From: Neospora caninum Liverpool
Lineage: Eukaryota > Apicomplexa > Conoidasida > Eucoccidiorida > Sarcocystidae
Length of the DNA stretch: 64,000 bases
Direction of reading: 5' to 3'
Assembly: GCF_000208865.1 (NCBI RefSeq)
Contig: NC_018387.1
Location: 372,001-436,000 of the forward strand
Shown: in pieces, positions 23,372-33,476 of the stretch
Layout of the letters: each line of letters begins with the position of its first letter
Numbering within the stretch: position 1 is the first letter of the stretch
Position numbers and translations under genes: made by a program
The notes under the pieces: model-generated
Databases searched by the model: none
Told to the model about the DNA's origin: nothing
What the model saw: the letters and a program-made list of their open reading frames with translations, nothing else

Positions 23372-26128
23372 CTTGGCTAACGAAGTACTGAGGAGGGTGA
23401 CACACGTCCTACACAGTTTGCGAAAGCCGGTTCACCTAGGGTGTATCTACACCTGAACCTCAGCCGGGGGGTGAAACCGTTTCCAGGCGGCACCCCCTGA
23501 CGGACACACGCGCAAAAATAACGAAGGTGGTACGATAGGGATGTTCCCGCACGGTCGGCCCTCGTGGAAGGAGTGAAAAGGAAGCGATTCCGAGTAAGTT
23601 CCTCCTTATGGAAACAAAATCGGGGTTTTCGAACGAAATGAAGGAAACGGCTATATGACCGTGACCAAACGCAGGTGCCAGACTGCTCAAGTCGGCAGCG
23701 AGGAACGGCGGTTTAGAGCCACCAAAACAACGAGAGAAACGGACACCCACACGACAGTGGAGCACATCTGAAGCCTGGAAAATGGCAAGGGAAACGACAA
23801 TGTGAAGAGTTATTGGCACTGTCGACCAGGGATCGTTTAGAGAGGTGAGAAGCGCGCACGGAGCGACGGATTACTCATCAAAGGGATCAGAAGAACGGTA
23901 TGTGAAGAGCGCCATAAAAGATTGGAAGCGACTGACACTGCAGCTGAATACCGGCAGAAGACGCTCCTTGGACAGAATTTTAAAACAAAGAGCAGCCACG
24001 CTGAGCACTTTGGCGGGCGACGGAGGCAAGTTCCGTAGAACGGGGGCGCGTCCCCCACTGTTTCTGTCAGGAATGCGTGAATTGAACGCCAATCCCCCTC
24101 AGCTAGACGAACTAGGTCCCACCAAACGACAATACGACACCAGAAGCACCGGGAGAAGCCGCTGCAGGCATTTTCCTCTGTTCTACCCGGCAGAACGTGG
24201 CAAGAAGTGAACGGACTCAAGTGACCACCACTGCATGCACAGTGTACGCAAAGATGTTGGCTAACCAGCAGCGGATCACGCTGCCGACTTATACTACGAA
24301 AGGACGAAACTGGAGCAAAAGAGTACAAACTCACAGCTTTCCGATGTTCAGGGGACATTCGTCTTTAGGGATTTGGGGCTTTTTCGAAGGGCGGTTCAGT
24401 CGGTGGAACACGTGCTGGCCGCCCAGAACGGAGCAGACCACGGTCGAGACAGCATGCGTCTAGGAAGCCGTTCTTGGTCAACAGGCTCATCAACGAGCAC
24501 TACGTGTGTTCGCAGAAAAGCCTGCATTGATTTCTGCGTAGCGTATAGTTACTTTGCTGGGGCACCAGCAAGTCAGCAAGTCGCCGCAACACGCCGGTTT
24601 CCGCTAGTGTAGCCAGTATTTCGGCCGTTGCGGCGTATCCATAGATACAAGATGTGCATAATTCATGCATTCAGCAAAGGACCGAGAGTAACCCGGTATC
24701 TTTTGAAAGACATAGTTTACAAGCATTCACCGATGCAGGTGATATCTGTGTTTCCGGATGTGGCAAGTCAAAAAGAATGAGAAGGCTTCCGTAACAGATC
24801 AGTAGGAAGCGCTGTAACTGCCAGGCTACACTTTTGTTTTAGAGGTACGGGCTCTAAAGTGCCGCGGAGTGTGCCAGCTGTGCGGCCGTGTTTTTTGCCG
24901 TTTTCTGTGGCTGGAAGACTACGGTGTCCTAGTCGCGCGCCGACCTGACGCTGCAGAGTGCTCGATCCGGTAAAACACGCGCAGGCGGTCCATCCCCGCT
25001 TGTTAAGTACCTCGGTTGCAGGCGATACGTCGTATCTCGTAACGAGAAGGGTGCACGTGTTTCGGTGAGTGCGGCTTTTCGCTTGCGCTGGCGATGTGCG
25101 GTCTGCTGCCGGGATTCCCCAGCCCCAGTGCATTCCGTTCCGCGGGTCTACACTCTGCACGGTCCGTCCATTGTAACGTCTCCGGTAGTGGCGGAACACC
25201 CAAGGGGGGGGGGTCAGGTTCAAAGCTGGTCCCCGTCACGCGGAGAACTTAGGCACGTGACGCGGGCACCCGGCAGTGAGACCGCATGTAAAGTTTCCCT
25301 GGCAAATCCGTTACAGAAAGACAGGGATATGCTCGCGATGAATGGGCACGGGAAAGTCGGATGACGGACCCTTGACGACGGCGCACAACAGAACGCTTTC
25401 TTTGAAGCGTATAACACAGTACTTGCGATCGGTCGCGAAAACCTTTCTGAGAGACCTGAGGCTCCCGACGCCGAGAACGCCCAGTCGAAAATACTGCGGC
25501 AGACAAGGCGCCTTCGCACGCTGGCCAAAGCCTCGACAAAAAACGCAGCCAAAAAAGGACACCAGCAGTTGGCCCGGATGCGCTGCACTTCGTTGGCCGG
25601 CATCGTTTCTTGCGTGTGTACGAAGCCAGGTAGCTCCAAAGTGACGGAAAACAAACGAGAGGAACCGGCTACACGTCGCAAACCCTCGGCACACAATGTG
25701 TCTAAACGTCAAAACTTGGAAGTCACCAAAAAAATGAGCATCGACACGAAAACGGTTCCCTCTTCTCCTCTATACATAGATATCGAGACTTGCCCCTTCA
25801 CTTTCCTCTTTGCTAATCTATATCACGCTTGGAGTCCTCTCAGATTCGCGCGCCCGCCCCAAAGCGAAAAACCGCTCCGAGGACCCAAGTAGAGGACATG
25901 CGGTTAACGGAGATGTCCGACTGTCTGTACAGCTGCATTGCGTCGCGACCATCCCGCCTCCCCTCGGGGAGCCGACCTGTGGAAACTGAAAAGTGCCGCT
26001 TCCGATTGTTGTCGAAGCGGTTTTGTCCCTCTCTCCGCTTCTCGCCTGCAGGCAGCTTCAACTGCCCTCACCCGACAGTCGGGTGCACACCGCGTGTCGT
26101 TCACCTGCGTGTGGCGGCGGGAAGTCTC
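23372..26128. other. Intergenic stretch between MCTS1 and the dual-specificity phosphatase
   Basis: No gene can be assigned with confidence. The best coding-like piece is a minus-strand frame from about 25593 to 25311, opening with ATG in a GAAACG context at 25605-25603 in one frame and continuing in another frame to KYCVIRFKESVLL and a TAA at 25311. I could not fix a splice model that joins them. A minor plus-strand frame at 23845-24210 is basic and lacks any domain. The right-hand end is the 3' flank of the phosphatase. Confidence 0.4.
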
Positions 26129-29098
26129 TCAGACCCTCTGACCACACACTTTTCCTCCCCGCCTCCATACGGGCCGCCGAGGGCTGTCGCAGTACCTGGC
26201 TCCAGCGGCCGCCCTTCTGCGCCTTCTCTCGCCAGAGAAGCTCCGACTCGCGCTTCTTGATCTGCTCTCCCGGCTCGAGTCAACATCCTGGGCGACGCGG
26301 TGGGGGTATTTTCCTTTTCTCTCCGCTTCGCTTCTCACAGGTCGTGCATCTCCACATCCCGACCTCGGCGTCCAGCTCCGCCCGGCAGCGACTCCGCTGT
26401 ATCTGTCTCCTCGCTCGCTGGAACAGGATTTCTCACGACGGTACGCAGACCGCGGCGAGTCTGCCCCGCGTCGAAAAGCCTTCCACTGCTGCGAGGGCGT
26501 CCCGTTTCTCTGGCCATTTCGTGTAGGCAGATCGTCGTCACTGCCACTGTGGAAAGAGGAGCGCCTTCGCCTCGCTCTCTCGCCCCCGCCGTGTCGCACA
26601 GGACTCGCTCCTCGCCGTCCCCAAGCACCAGGAGAGCTCGTTCGACTGCTAGCACTGCTTCCAGAGCGGTAGGAACGCTCGAGAAATGGGTGTCCGTCTC
26701 TCTCGTGTTCTCCACGACTGCGTCGCCTCGCCTCTGGCCTGGACTGCCCGCGTGCATATCTGTCGGGCGACGGAGACGACGAAGGCGAGGCGTACATGCA
26801 CTTGTCGCTTCTCTCTGCGCTTTGACTCCTGCTGTCCACGCTTACGGGGCTGCGGAGCCTTGCAGCTTTTCGTCGTCGTTCCCCCTCACTGTCGACCGAC
26901 ACACGATCAGAAGGCCCGCGCGCAGCCCCTCCTCCAGACGGGGACGGCTTCCGCTCGCCAACAAACGCGACTTCGTCGTCTGAGGCTGACCGGGAAGACC
27001 ATGAAGACGCAGTTCTGTCCTTTTGATCTGCGATGTCGCGGGAGGTCTCTGAACCGAGAGGCCGCCGGCAACTTGGAGACGATCCGCGAGAACGCGACCG
27101 CTCTGTCTCTCTTCGCCATCTCAGCGGCGGAGGCGCACAACTCGCCACTGCAGACTCGGGTGCACGCGACGAGAAAGCTGCAGACGGACGCGACGGGCCC
27201 ACAGACTCGCACCGACCGTGCGTCTCCTTTGATGCCCGACCATCTGAAATCCTAGAGGCCGAGGAGCTCGCAGTCGAGGACGGAGAGCACGAGTCGCGGC
27301 GCTTGCTGGAGAGCGTCCCTGAGAGCGGCGGTGGGACCCAGGGAGTCTTGAGACGGGCTCTTAGGTCAGAATTGGGAGGCCGATGGAAGGAAGGAGAACG
27401 CGAGGAACGGGAGGCTGTGGCGACAGACGGCGACCTTGACCGCGTCGAATGCACGCTGTCTCCTTTCACCGAAGCCCCCTGGAAATCCCTCCCTCTGCCG
27501 CGAACTCTGTCCGTCTGCATGTCGTCTCGGCTTCCCCTCTTCTGTTCACCCTTCTCCCCGTCTTCTTCCGTTCGAACTGTGTCCTCGTCGCCTCGCTCCC
27601 TTGCGTCTTCTCCGCCTCCGAGATCGACTCCAGCCTCCGAGCGAGACCCGTTCAAAGTCCTGTGCTCTCTCTCCTCCACTGGCCAACCTCGCGCGCGTCG
27701 CTGCTCCTGAGCCGCCTTGTCTTCCCTCTCGGCCTTCCCGTCCTTCTCGCCGCCACCAGCAGGCTCCCCGGAGAAGTCGTGCCGCCCTGTCGCTGCCTCG
27801 CCTCCTGGGACAGCCTCTGTGACTTTACCCCGCTCAGCCTCGGCTGCGCAACTCCCCGCGACCCCGTCGCACTGGCTACCCGCCCCACTCGCCTCTCGCT
27901 GCTCAGGGAGAGACCGGTGAGAGCGCAGCTGACGCGCGCTTTCTCCGGCTTCTTCCGCGTCCTTATCTCGACGAGAAAAAGCTTCGCCTTCGTGGCTCCC
28001 GCTCGCTTCCAAAGACTTTTCCGCGTTCTCGTCTCCGCTGTTTCCGCGCCTCTCCTCGTCCCTTCCGACCTGCGCCGGGAACTGCGGCCCGATCGCCACA
28101 CCCTCTGTCCGTTCTCCACTCGCGTCTCCCGTGTCTCTCTCTTTCTCTTTCTCTTCTTCGCCCCCGTCTCCTTCAGCCTTCTCAAGGCCGTTCGACGCCT
28201 TCTTGGTCGCTCCGCCCACCTCTTCCGCCGCGCCGCCGGAGTCTCCTCGAGTCTGGAGATGCGGCGGCAACGCGGGTCCAACGACCCCGCCCCGGGGAGG
28301 CGACCGATCCCACTCGGGGCCTGCCTGGGGCCGGGCGGGGCCGATGACCCGTCGGTTGGAGGCAGCTGCGACCGCCTGCGCAGACTCCATGGCGGCGAAG
28401 GCGCGGCGGCAGGAAGCCAGGTGACGCTCGTGCGCGAGGAGGGATTCTTGGTCGTGTCTGGCGTCGGCTAGCGAGAAGGCGACTGCATTCGGCGGGTACG
28501 CGCCCGACGCTCGGAGCTCGGCGTCGAGTTCGCGCAGCTGCCGCATGAACGCGTCGTTCGGCTTGGCAACCGGCCGGTTGATTTGGATGAGGGCGACCGC
28601 GTCGTCGGCGGTCATCTTGAAGAAGCGAATCAGGTAGGAAGAGACCATCGCGACGGAGCGGGAGACGCCCTGGTTGCAGTGGACCAAGACGTTCCCGCTT
28701 TCCCGGATCCGCACGCGCTCCATCAGCGCCCAGAAGCGTTCAAAGTGGCGAGAGAGTTTCTCCGTCGCGTTGTCTACCATGTCCAAGCGATGGTACTCCA
28801 GGGGCCGGAGCGGGAAGGCCCCGCCGGGATTTGCGTCGCCATGTGGAGGCGAGAGGCGACCGGCGCTCGAGGCCCGCGAAAGGCCCAGAGCCGCGTGACG
28901 CGAATGGACGTGGTAGTTCGGGACGCCGCCGCTCGCGACTTCCGGCGTGCAGTTGATGATGTAGGAAATGTGGCGCTGGCGGAGCAGAGGCAGGTTCTTG
29001 GCCAAGTCTTTGTCGCCGATGAAAATCCAGGATAAAGAACTGAAGTCGAGGGGCGGATACACCGAAGTTCGCGCAACACGCGGAGGCGACGGAGCCAT
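26129..29098 (-). CDS. Dual-specificity protein phosphatase with long RS/E-rich tail
   Basis: A single uninterrupted frame of 989 residues on the minus strand, starting at the ATG whose first base is 29098. Residues about 11-197 form a dual-specificity (VH1-like) phosphatase domain: WIFIGDKD at the start, ISYIINCTPE, the general-acid region LDMVDN (Asp106 or Asp109), and the active-site loop VHCNQGVSRS with nucleophile Cys141 and Arg147, followed by the helix SYLIRFFKMTADDA and the PVAKPNDAFM block. Such enzymes remove phosphate from Ser/Thr and Tyr, often on MAP kinases. The remaining 790 residues are Glu/Arg/Gly-rich and then strongly Arg-Ser-rich, resembling SR-protein tails, which suggests a nuclear or speckle location and phosphorylation of the tail; that is inference. 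It is the only long intronless gene in the window. No signal peptide or membrane segment is seen. Confidence 0.88.
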   Translation of the reverse strand: MAPSPPRVARTSVYPPLDFSSLSWIFIGDKDLAKNLPLLRQRHISYIINCTPEVASGGVPNYHVHSRHAALGLSRASSAGRLSPPHGDANPGGAFPLRPLEYHRLDMVDNATEKLSRHFERFWALMERVRIRESGNVLVHCNQGVSRSVAMVSSYLIRFFKMTADDAVALIQINRPVAKPNDAFMRQLRELDAELRASGAYPPNAVAFSLADARHDQESLLAHERHLASCRRAFAAMESAQAVAAASNRRVIGPARPQAGPEWDRSPPRGGVVGPALPPHLQTRGDSGGAAEEVGGATKKASNGLEKAEGDGGEEEKEKERDTGDASGERTEGVAIGPQFPAQVGRDEERRGNSGDENAEKSLEASGSHEGEAFSRRDKDAEEAGESARQLRSHRSLPEQREASGAGSQCDGVAGSCAAEAERGKVTEAVPGGEAATGRHDFSGEPAGGGEKDGKAEREDKAAQEQRRARGWPVEEREHRTLNGSRSEAGVDLGGGEDARERGDEDTVRTEEDGEKGEQKRGSRDDMQTDRVRGRGRDFQGASVKGDSVHSTRSRSPSVATASRSSRSPSFHRPPNSDLRARLKTPWVPPPLSGTLSSKRRDSCSPSSTASSSASRISDGRASKETHGRCESVGPSRPSAAFSSRAPESAVASCAPPPLRWRRETERSRSRGSSPSCRRPLGSETSRDIADQKDRTASSWSSRSASDDEVAFVGERKPSPSGGGAARGPSDRVSVDSEGERRRKAARLRSPVSVDSRSQSAERSDKCMYASPSSSPSPDRYARGQSRPEARRRSRGEHERDGHPFLERSYRSGSSASSRTSSPGAWGRRGASPVRHGGGERARRRRSSFHSGSDDDLPTRNGQRNGTPSQQWKAFRRGADSPRSAYRREKSCSSERGDRYSGVAAGRSWTPRSGCGDARPVRSEAERKGKYPHRVAQDVDSSRESRSRSASRSFSGERRRRRAAAGARYCDSPRRPVWRRGGKVCGQRV

Positions 29099-30472
29099 AG
29101 CGAGGCGCAGACAACTGAAACACCGCCGCAGGACGCAGGAAGAAGGACGAGCGACCGGAGCCAGGGCAGAACAGGAGACGACCGGGGGGGGGGGGGGGAG
29201 AGGAGCGCACTAAACAGGGAAGAACGGACGACAGAGATGAAACGGGAGACGCCCGACTATGACAGCCTGAAACGGTGAGAGCAGTCAAAAACAGGAATGG
29301 CGAAAAAAGCCAGTAGGTAGGTCTCGTGACAGAGAAGTCAAGAGAGAGACGGAGACCAACACAAGGACAGGAGTGAAATGCAGAACTAAAACAGAGGCGG
29401 TACAAAACACCAGAAAGGCGCAGGACCGAGAGGGGAACAGAAACAGCGGACAAAAGATTTTAACCTTCCCTTCAATCCACTTTGTCGTGCATGACGAAAC
29501 TCTCTGACAGCACCTCTTGCGTCAGAGTGAGCTATGTCTTCTCTCCTGGGGTTCAGTCGCTGTCGGTGGGTTGTCCCTCCCGCGTCGCGGTGGAATATCC
29601 GCTAATTAACCGAACAGTTTTGCCTTCCTCGCGTGCTCGGATCGAAGAAGGATAATGCTCCGAAAGAAGCGCTGGCACGCCGCAGATGGGTCCCGTTTGC
29701 CAAGTGCTCCTAAGAACTCCAATCAAGAAAACCGCGAGGGGGCCGGGGATACGGGAAGGGAGACGGACACGGCTTAAGCGAAACGTACACGGGGGTTCAC
29801 TGGGCGAGGACAGCAAGCCGAAAAAGAGAGTTCTCCTAGGAGGCGGAACGGAAGTTCGAGGAAAAGATCCCAATTTGTCCACGTTCCAGAAGTCTGTTGC
29901 CGCTGCGGGTTCGGACCAGTCGCGCAGAAAACGGCGGGGAAACGCTAACCGCAGAAACAGCTGCACGACGAACAGACGCACTACGAGAAAGCGATTTGAC
30001 AGACCCGTATTCCGAAAAAAAAATGTTCAGCAGCGTACCGTTGAGTCAGCGGCTGTTCTTTCCGCAGTGAACTGCCAGGCGTTGACCATCGACCGGTTCC
30101 ACCAGCTTTCGCATGCAGTCGGGTTTTTCCAAAAAGGAGTCTTGCCCCTGACCGATACCTTCCGCAGTGGCTTCCTCCCTCTGCTGACCTTCTTGTTCCC
30201 CCCCTCTATTCCGGATTCTCCGCCCAGCTTTCGAGTTTTCCTCTCTTTCCTATAGTTGAAGTGCCCTTCGTTTCTCCTCCGGAAGACCGCAAGCAAACAG
30301 TGCGGTGTCTGTACACCCGAACTGCTCGCGGTAGCTTTTTTGACGGAGCCGACTCGGGGCACATCCCTAAGGCCACCGAAAAACAGTCCGACTTCGTGAC
30401 ACAGCCACCTCTTTCAAACCTTCTGCATCTTACTTTTCCTTTTCTTCCGTTCCTGTGCAAAGGGAGAGAAGA
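29099..30472. promoter_or_regulatory. Divergent intergenic region shared by the phosphatase and the mitochondrial-protein gene
   Basis: The two flanking genes are transcribed away from each other, so both promoters should lie in this 1.37-kb interval. It contains a G15 run at 29184-29198 and one match to the WGAGACG promoter motif described in Toxoplasma (AGAGACG at 29345-29351, plus strand), plus near matches (GGAGACG) around 29174 and 29247. No TATA-like element stands out, as is usual in this group. Start sites cannot be placed from sequence. Confidence 0.35.
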
Positions 30473-31667
30473 ATGGCGTTCGCTTCCGTCTGCTCCAAGC
30501 TACCTGCGCTCGCGCGCGGGTCGTTCGGGAAACCCGCCGTGGCCTCTGTGCAGGCTGCCGCCAACGCCGCCTGCCGCGTCTTTAACAGACCTTTCAGCGG
30601 CTACGATGGCCAGCCTGTGACCAGCGAACAACTGATCAAAAAATCGGATGACTGGGTGATTGAGGAAACCAACTTCTGTCTTGGCCGCACGGCGGTAGGT
30701 CCTTGGCATGGGAGACGATGGGACACCCGGGGGAACACTGCAACGAAGCGGAATACGGCACGAGGAAACGCATACATCACTACAGAAGGAAAAAGATACA
30801 GATAAGACAAGATGACAAACAGAAGGGAACACGAATGCAGCCCGTGGATAATGCAATGCCGTTTACCGTGGAGTCGAATCGTCGCACATGGTCGGTGTGT
30901 GAACCAGTATCCTCGAGTGGCAGCGTTCTCGTGTACATCTTCCGATGCCTGTTGTTTTATGGCGACCCAAAGAATACATAGAATGAAGAAAGTTGAAGGA
31001 CAACACAAAAAAGAACACAAGTCAGAGCGGCCCTATTCACACGAGTGTCTGAGTCGTGTGCGCAGCTTTTCCCCTGATGCTTGCTTTTTTCTGGCTCCGT
31101 TCGATTTCGCCTCCCTCGTAGCTGTCGGCTCAGGTCCCTGGTCCATGGCGCTCGAGTTTTTCTCCATCAGCTGTGTTTGCCACACTCTCTCCCATTTCTC
31201 TCCTCATGTCTCCTTTCGCAGCCTCTGCGCTTCAAGGAGACAGACGACTTGGCTCACCGCGTTCTCCACGTGATGGACTCGCAACTCGCCAAGATGCACA
31301 CTCGCCTGAGAGATGGCACGTGCATTCCCGTCATGGGTCTCTACATCCTCGACGTCGTCGACAAGCCGACGCCCCTCCATCAGTTTGTTGTAGGCAACGC
31401 AGTCAGAACCGGGGAGGCTGGCGGTGTATAATGGAATCCGCATGCGTACACCTCTCAATCTGCATGCCTCCCCTAATCTGTGTGCATGCATAGCTACCAA
31501 GGTGCATTTGCATATTTATCTGTGCATCCAAGTAAGGTGGTGTAGCACCGTCGAAAACTCCTCTTCCCCGGGGGGGGGGGGGGGGCTAGAAGATGTCTCT
31601 CTCGAAAAGTTTCGTAGCCAACAGACAACTCTGCTGTGGCCCTCATACATACACACTCATATACATG

Positions 31668-31700
<33 letters not shown>

Positions 31701-31926
31701 GTGTAGATTGAGTAAGTGACCAGACAGGTGTTTTGTGTGTGCGGAGGCATGGGGCGTCGGTTCTGCCTGCTGAGGACGTCATTTCGGGCACACAAACGAG
31801 TACGTGAGCTTTTTGTGCTACGTTTCTGCTCAGGAGCCGCCTTTGTTGAAGTGGACCTGGGACCACACCTATTCGGAGGCGTACGAGGATAAGCCGTCAA
31901 CAGAGACGTCCGCGAGCAAGAAATAG
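30473..31926 (+). CDS. Probable mitochondrial protein, 160 residues
   Basis: Exons 30473-30694, 31222-31389 and 31834-31926 join in phase 0 throughout, giving 160 residues and a TAG stop at 31924. The first 45 residues are rich in Ala, Arg, Ser and Lys and nearly free of acidic residues (MAFASVCSKLPALARGSF onward), a typical mitochondrial presequence. The mature part is hydrophilic with conserved-looking blocks DDWVIEETNF, FKETDDLAHRVL, HTRLRDGTCIPVMGLY and LLKWTWDHTYSEAY; no transmembrane helix is evident. I do not recognise a named family. Size and composition fit the lineage-specific subunits of coccidian respiratory complexes or ATP synthase, but that is inference. The exon 2 donor could be GTAGGC after 31389 or GTTGTA one codon earlier. 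The gene shares a divergent intergenic region with the dual-specificity phosphatase. Confidence 0.78.
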
Positions 31927-33053
31927 ACGGCTCCTCATGCAAGAGAACTTTTGCGACGGTCGCGGAGAGTGAACTGGCCGGAAAACAGTGTTTTGTCGCT
32001 CACGTTCTCTTGGCAAATTGCAAGAGAGAATGAAAGGGAAGGAACTGAAGAGGGACACGGCCAAAAGAGGACGAGGGGCTTCTTCCCGCCGTGGTGTGAG
32101 ACTCGCTGTACAGCGAAACAGACGTCCTCGTCTCCCGGCTTTTCGTCCTTTCTGTCTCTTCCGCCTTCGCATCCGCTTTTCCCCGTCTCCTCTGAGAGCG
32201 CGTTTGTGGGTCGAATGCGTACCGGTGCTTCCTCCCGTGCGTTCACATCTTTCGGTGCTCGCGAGAAGGGCGTCATCCCTCTGTGACGGGTTCAAACTTC
32301 GTCTCTCAAGCAGCAGGCGTAAGAATGCGTCCTCTGCGCCGTGTTTTCTGGTTACAAAAAATGTCTAGAGAGATGCCAACTCCCCGGCGAGAACAGGGGA
32401 GGGGGAAACGACTGGAGACGCCTCGTCGCTTGAACGAGCAGGGACTTACAGAACGCAACTTAACTCTCTCGTCGGTCGCTGTCCTATCGCGACATCGGAG
32501 CGGCAGATTCTGTTCAACGGGTTGGCGTTCCGACACAAAGAAAGAACGCAGAGAGAAACAGAGATTTTACTCAAGTTTTTATCTATGTGACTTTCACGCG
32601 GATACCTTTTGGTTTCGGCGAGGCCTCGCTAGGTGCTTTACCTCGATGCTCAACCGGAAAAGCATTCCTAGTGTGTAACACAGAGGCGATGGGAGACCGG
32701 TGTGTCGGAGCGTTTCGCCGTTCTTCAATTCCAGAAGAGAACTTCTCGGATATATGTATCCAGTGTTTTCGAGGCTCTCTGTCGTGACACGTACCTTCTC
32801 GCTCACGGCCTTACTCCCTCCTCGTACTTTGGTTACCTACAAAGCTAGAAGTGCACCGATGTGCGATCGCTCTCTCTGTGGAAACTGAGAGAACCCGTAC
32901 TCGGCCGCTGTCCGGGTGAGAAAGCTTTTGCATGCTTAACCGAGGTACGGCACGCGCCCGATCGTTGTTGGTTCCCGAGACAAAACAAAAAGGCATTCTT
33001 TCTGCAGGATACGCCCCAGTTTGTCCTGTCTAGCATTTCGTGGACTCTGTTTT
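31927..33053. other. Intergenic stretch
   Basis: 3' flank of the mitochondrial-protein gene. Open frames on both strands here (for example plus 32283-32678) are Arg-rich, have no domain and no paired splice sites, and I do not call them genes. Confidence 0.5.
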
Positions 33054-33476
33054 ATGAGCAGTCTCCTCGCCAGACAACGTCTAGAATCCCTCCTTTGGCG
33101 CCGCTCTCGGCGGAAAATTCATTTCTCGGATTTCCCTCTACCTGAGTGCGAACAAAGTCTCTGAACGCCTCTGCACGTTGGGTTTCTCTTCATATTTCCT
33201 GTTGCACTCGAATCGGCTACGAAATATGCTGCACGAAAACACGTCGGTAACCTACGCAGAAGTCACCGCAGGGCTCTCCTAGACGAACAGGATGACGCCT
33301 GGTTTTACTTCTCTCTCAGTCTATCATGTACAAACGGCGTCGCTGCTGACGTGCCGACTTTTTCCTGCAGGCACGCCTTCCTAGGGAAAGGCGCCGTCTT
33401 CGAGGTCGGCGGGCGCTCCCTTGAAGAAACACGAGAGAAAGTTTCTCTTTTGAAGGAGGCACTTTTATTGCCCTGA
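33054..33476 (+). CDS. Possible small two-exon gene, 65 residues
   Basis: Exon 33054-33145 (ATG, ending CTGA before a GTGCGA donor) and exon 33371-33476 (after TTTTTCCTGCAG) agree in phase and give 65 residues with a TGA at 33474. The N terminus is basic and amphipathic-looking (MSSLLARQRLESLLWRRS), which would suit a mitochondrial or apicoplast-related presequence. The second exon reads GKGAVFEVGGRSLEE and then a Leu/Lys/Glu helix ending in ALLLP, faintly like the C-terminal block of bacterial-type ribosomal protein L16, although the diagnostic L16 upstream motifs are not found nearby. The first exon is open back to an acceptor at 33008, so more coding sequence upstream is possible. The gene model rests on phase and codon appearance only. 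Confidence 0.33.

Noticed and set aside
27449..28471. 340-residue plus-strand frame
   Set aside because: Antisense to the dual-specificity phosphatase tail; Arg/Ser-rich codons on one strand leave the other strand open.
33371..33476. Naming the small gene as mitochondrial ribosomal protein L16
   Set aside because: The diagnostic central L16 motifs were not found upstream, so the resemblance of one short block is not enough.
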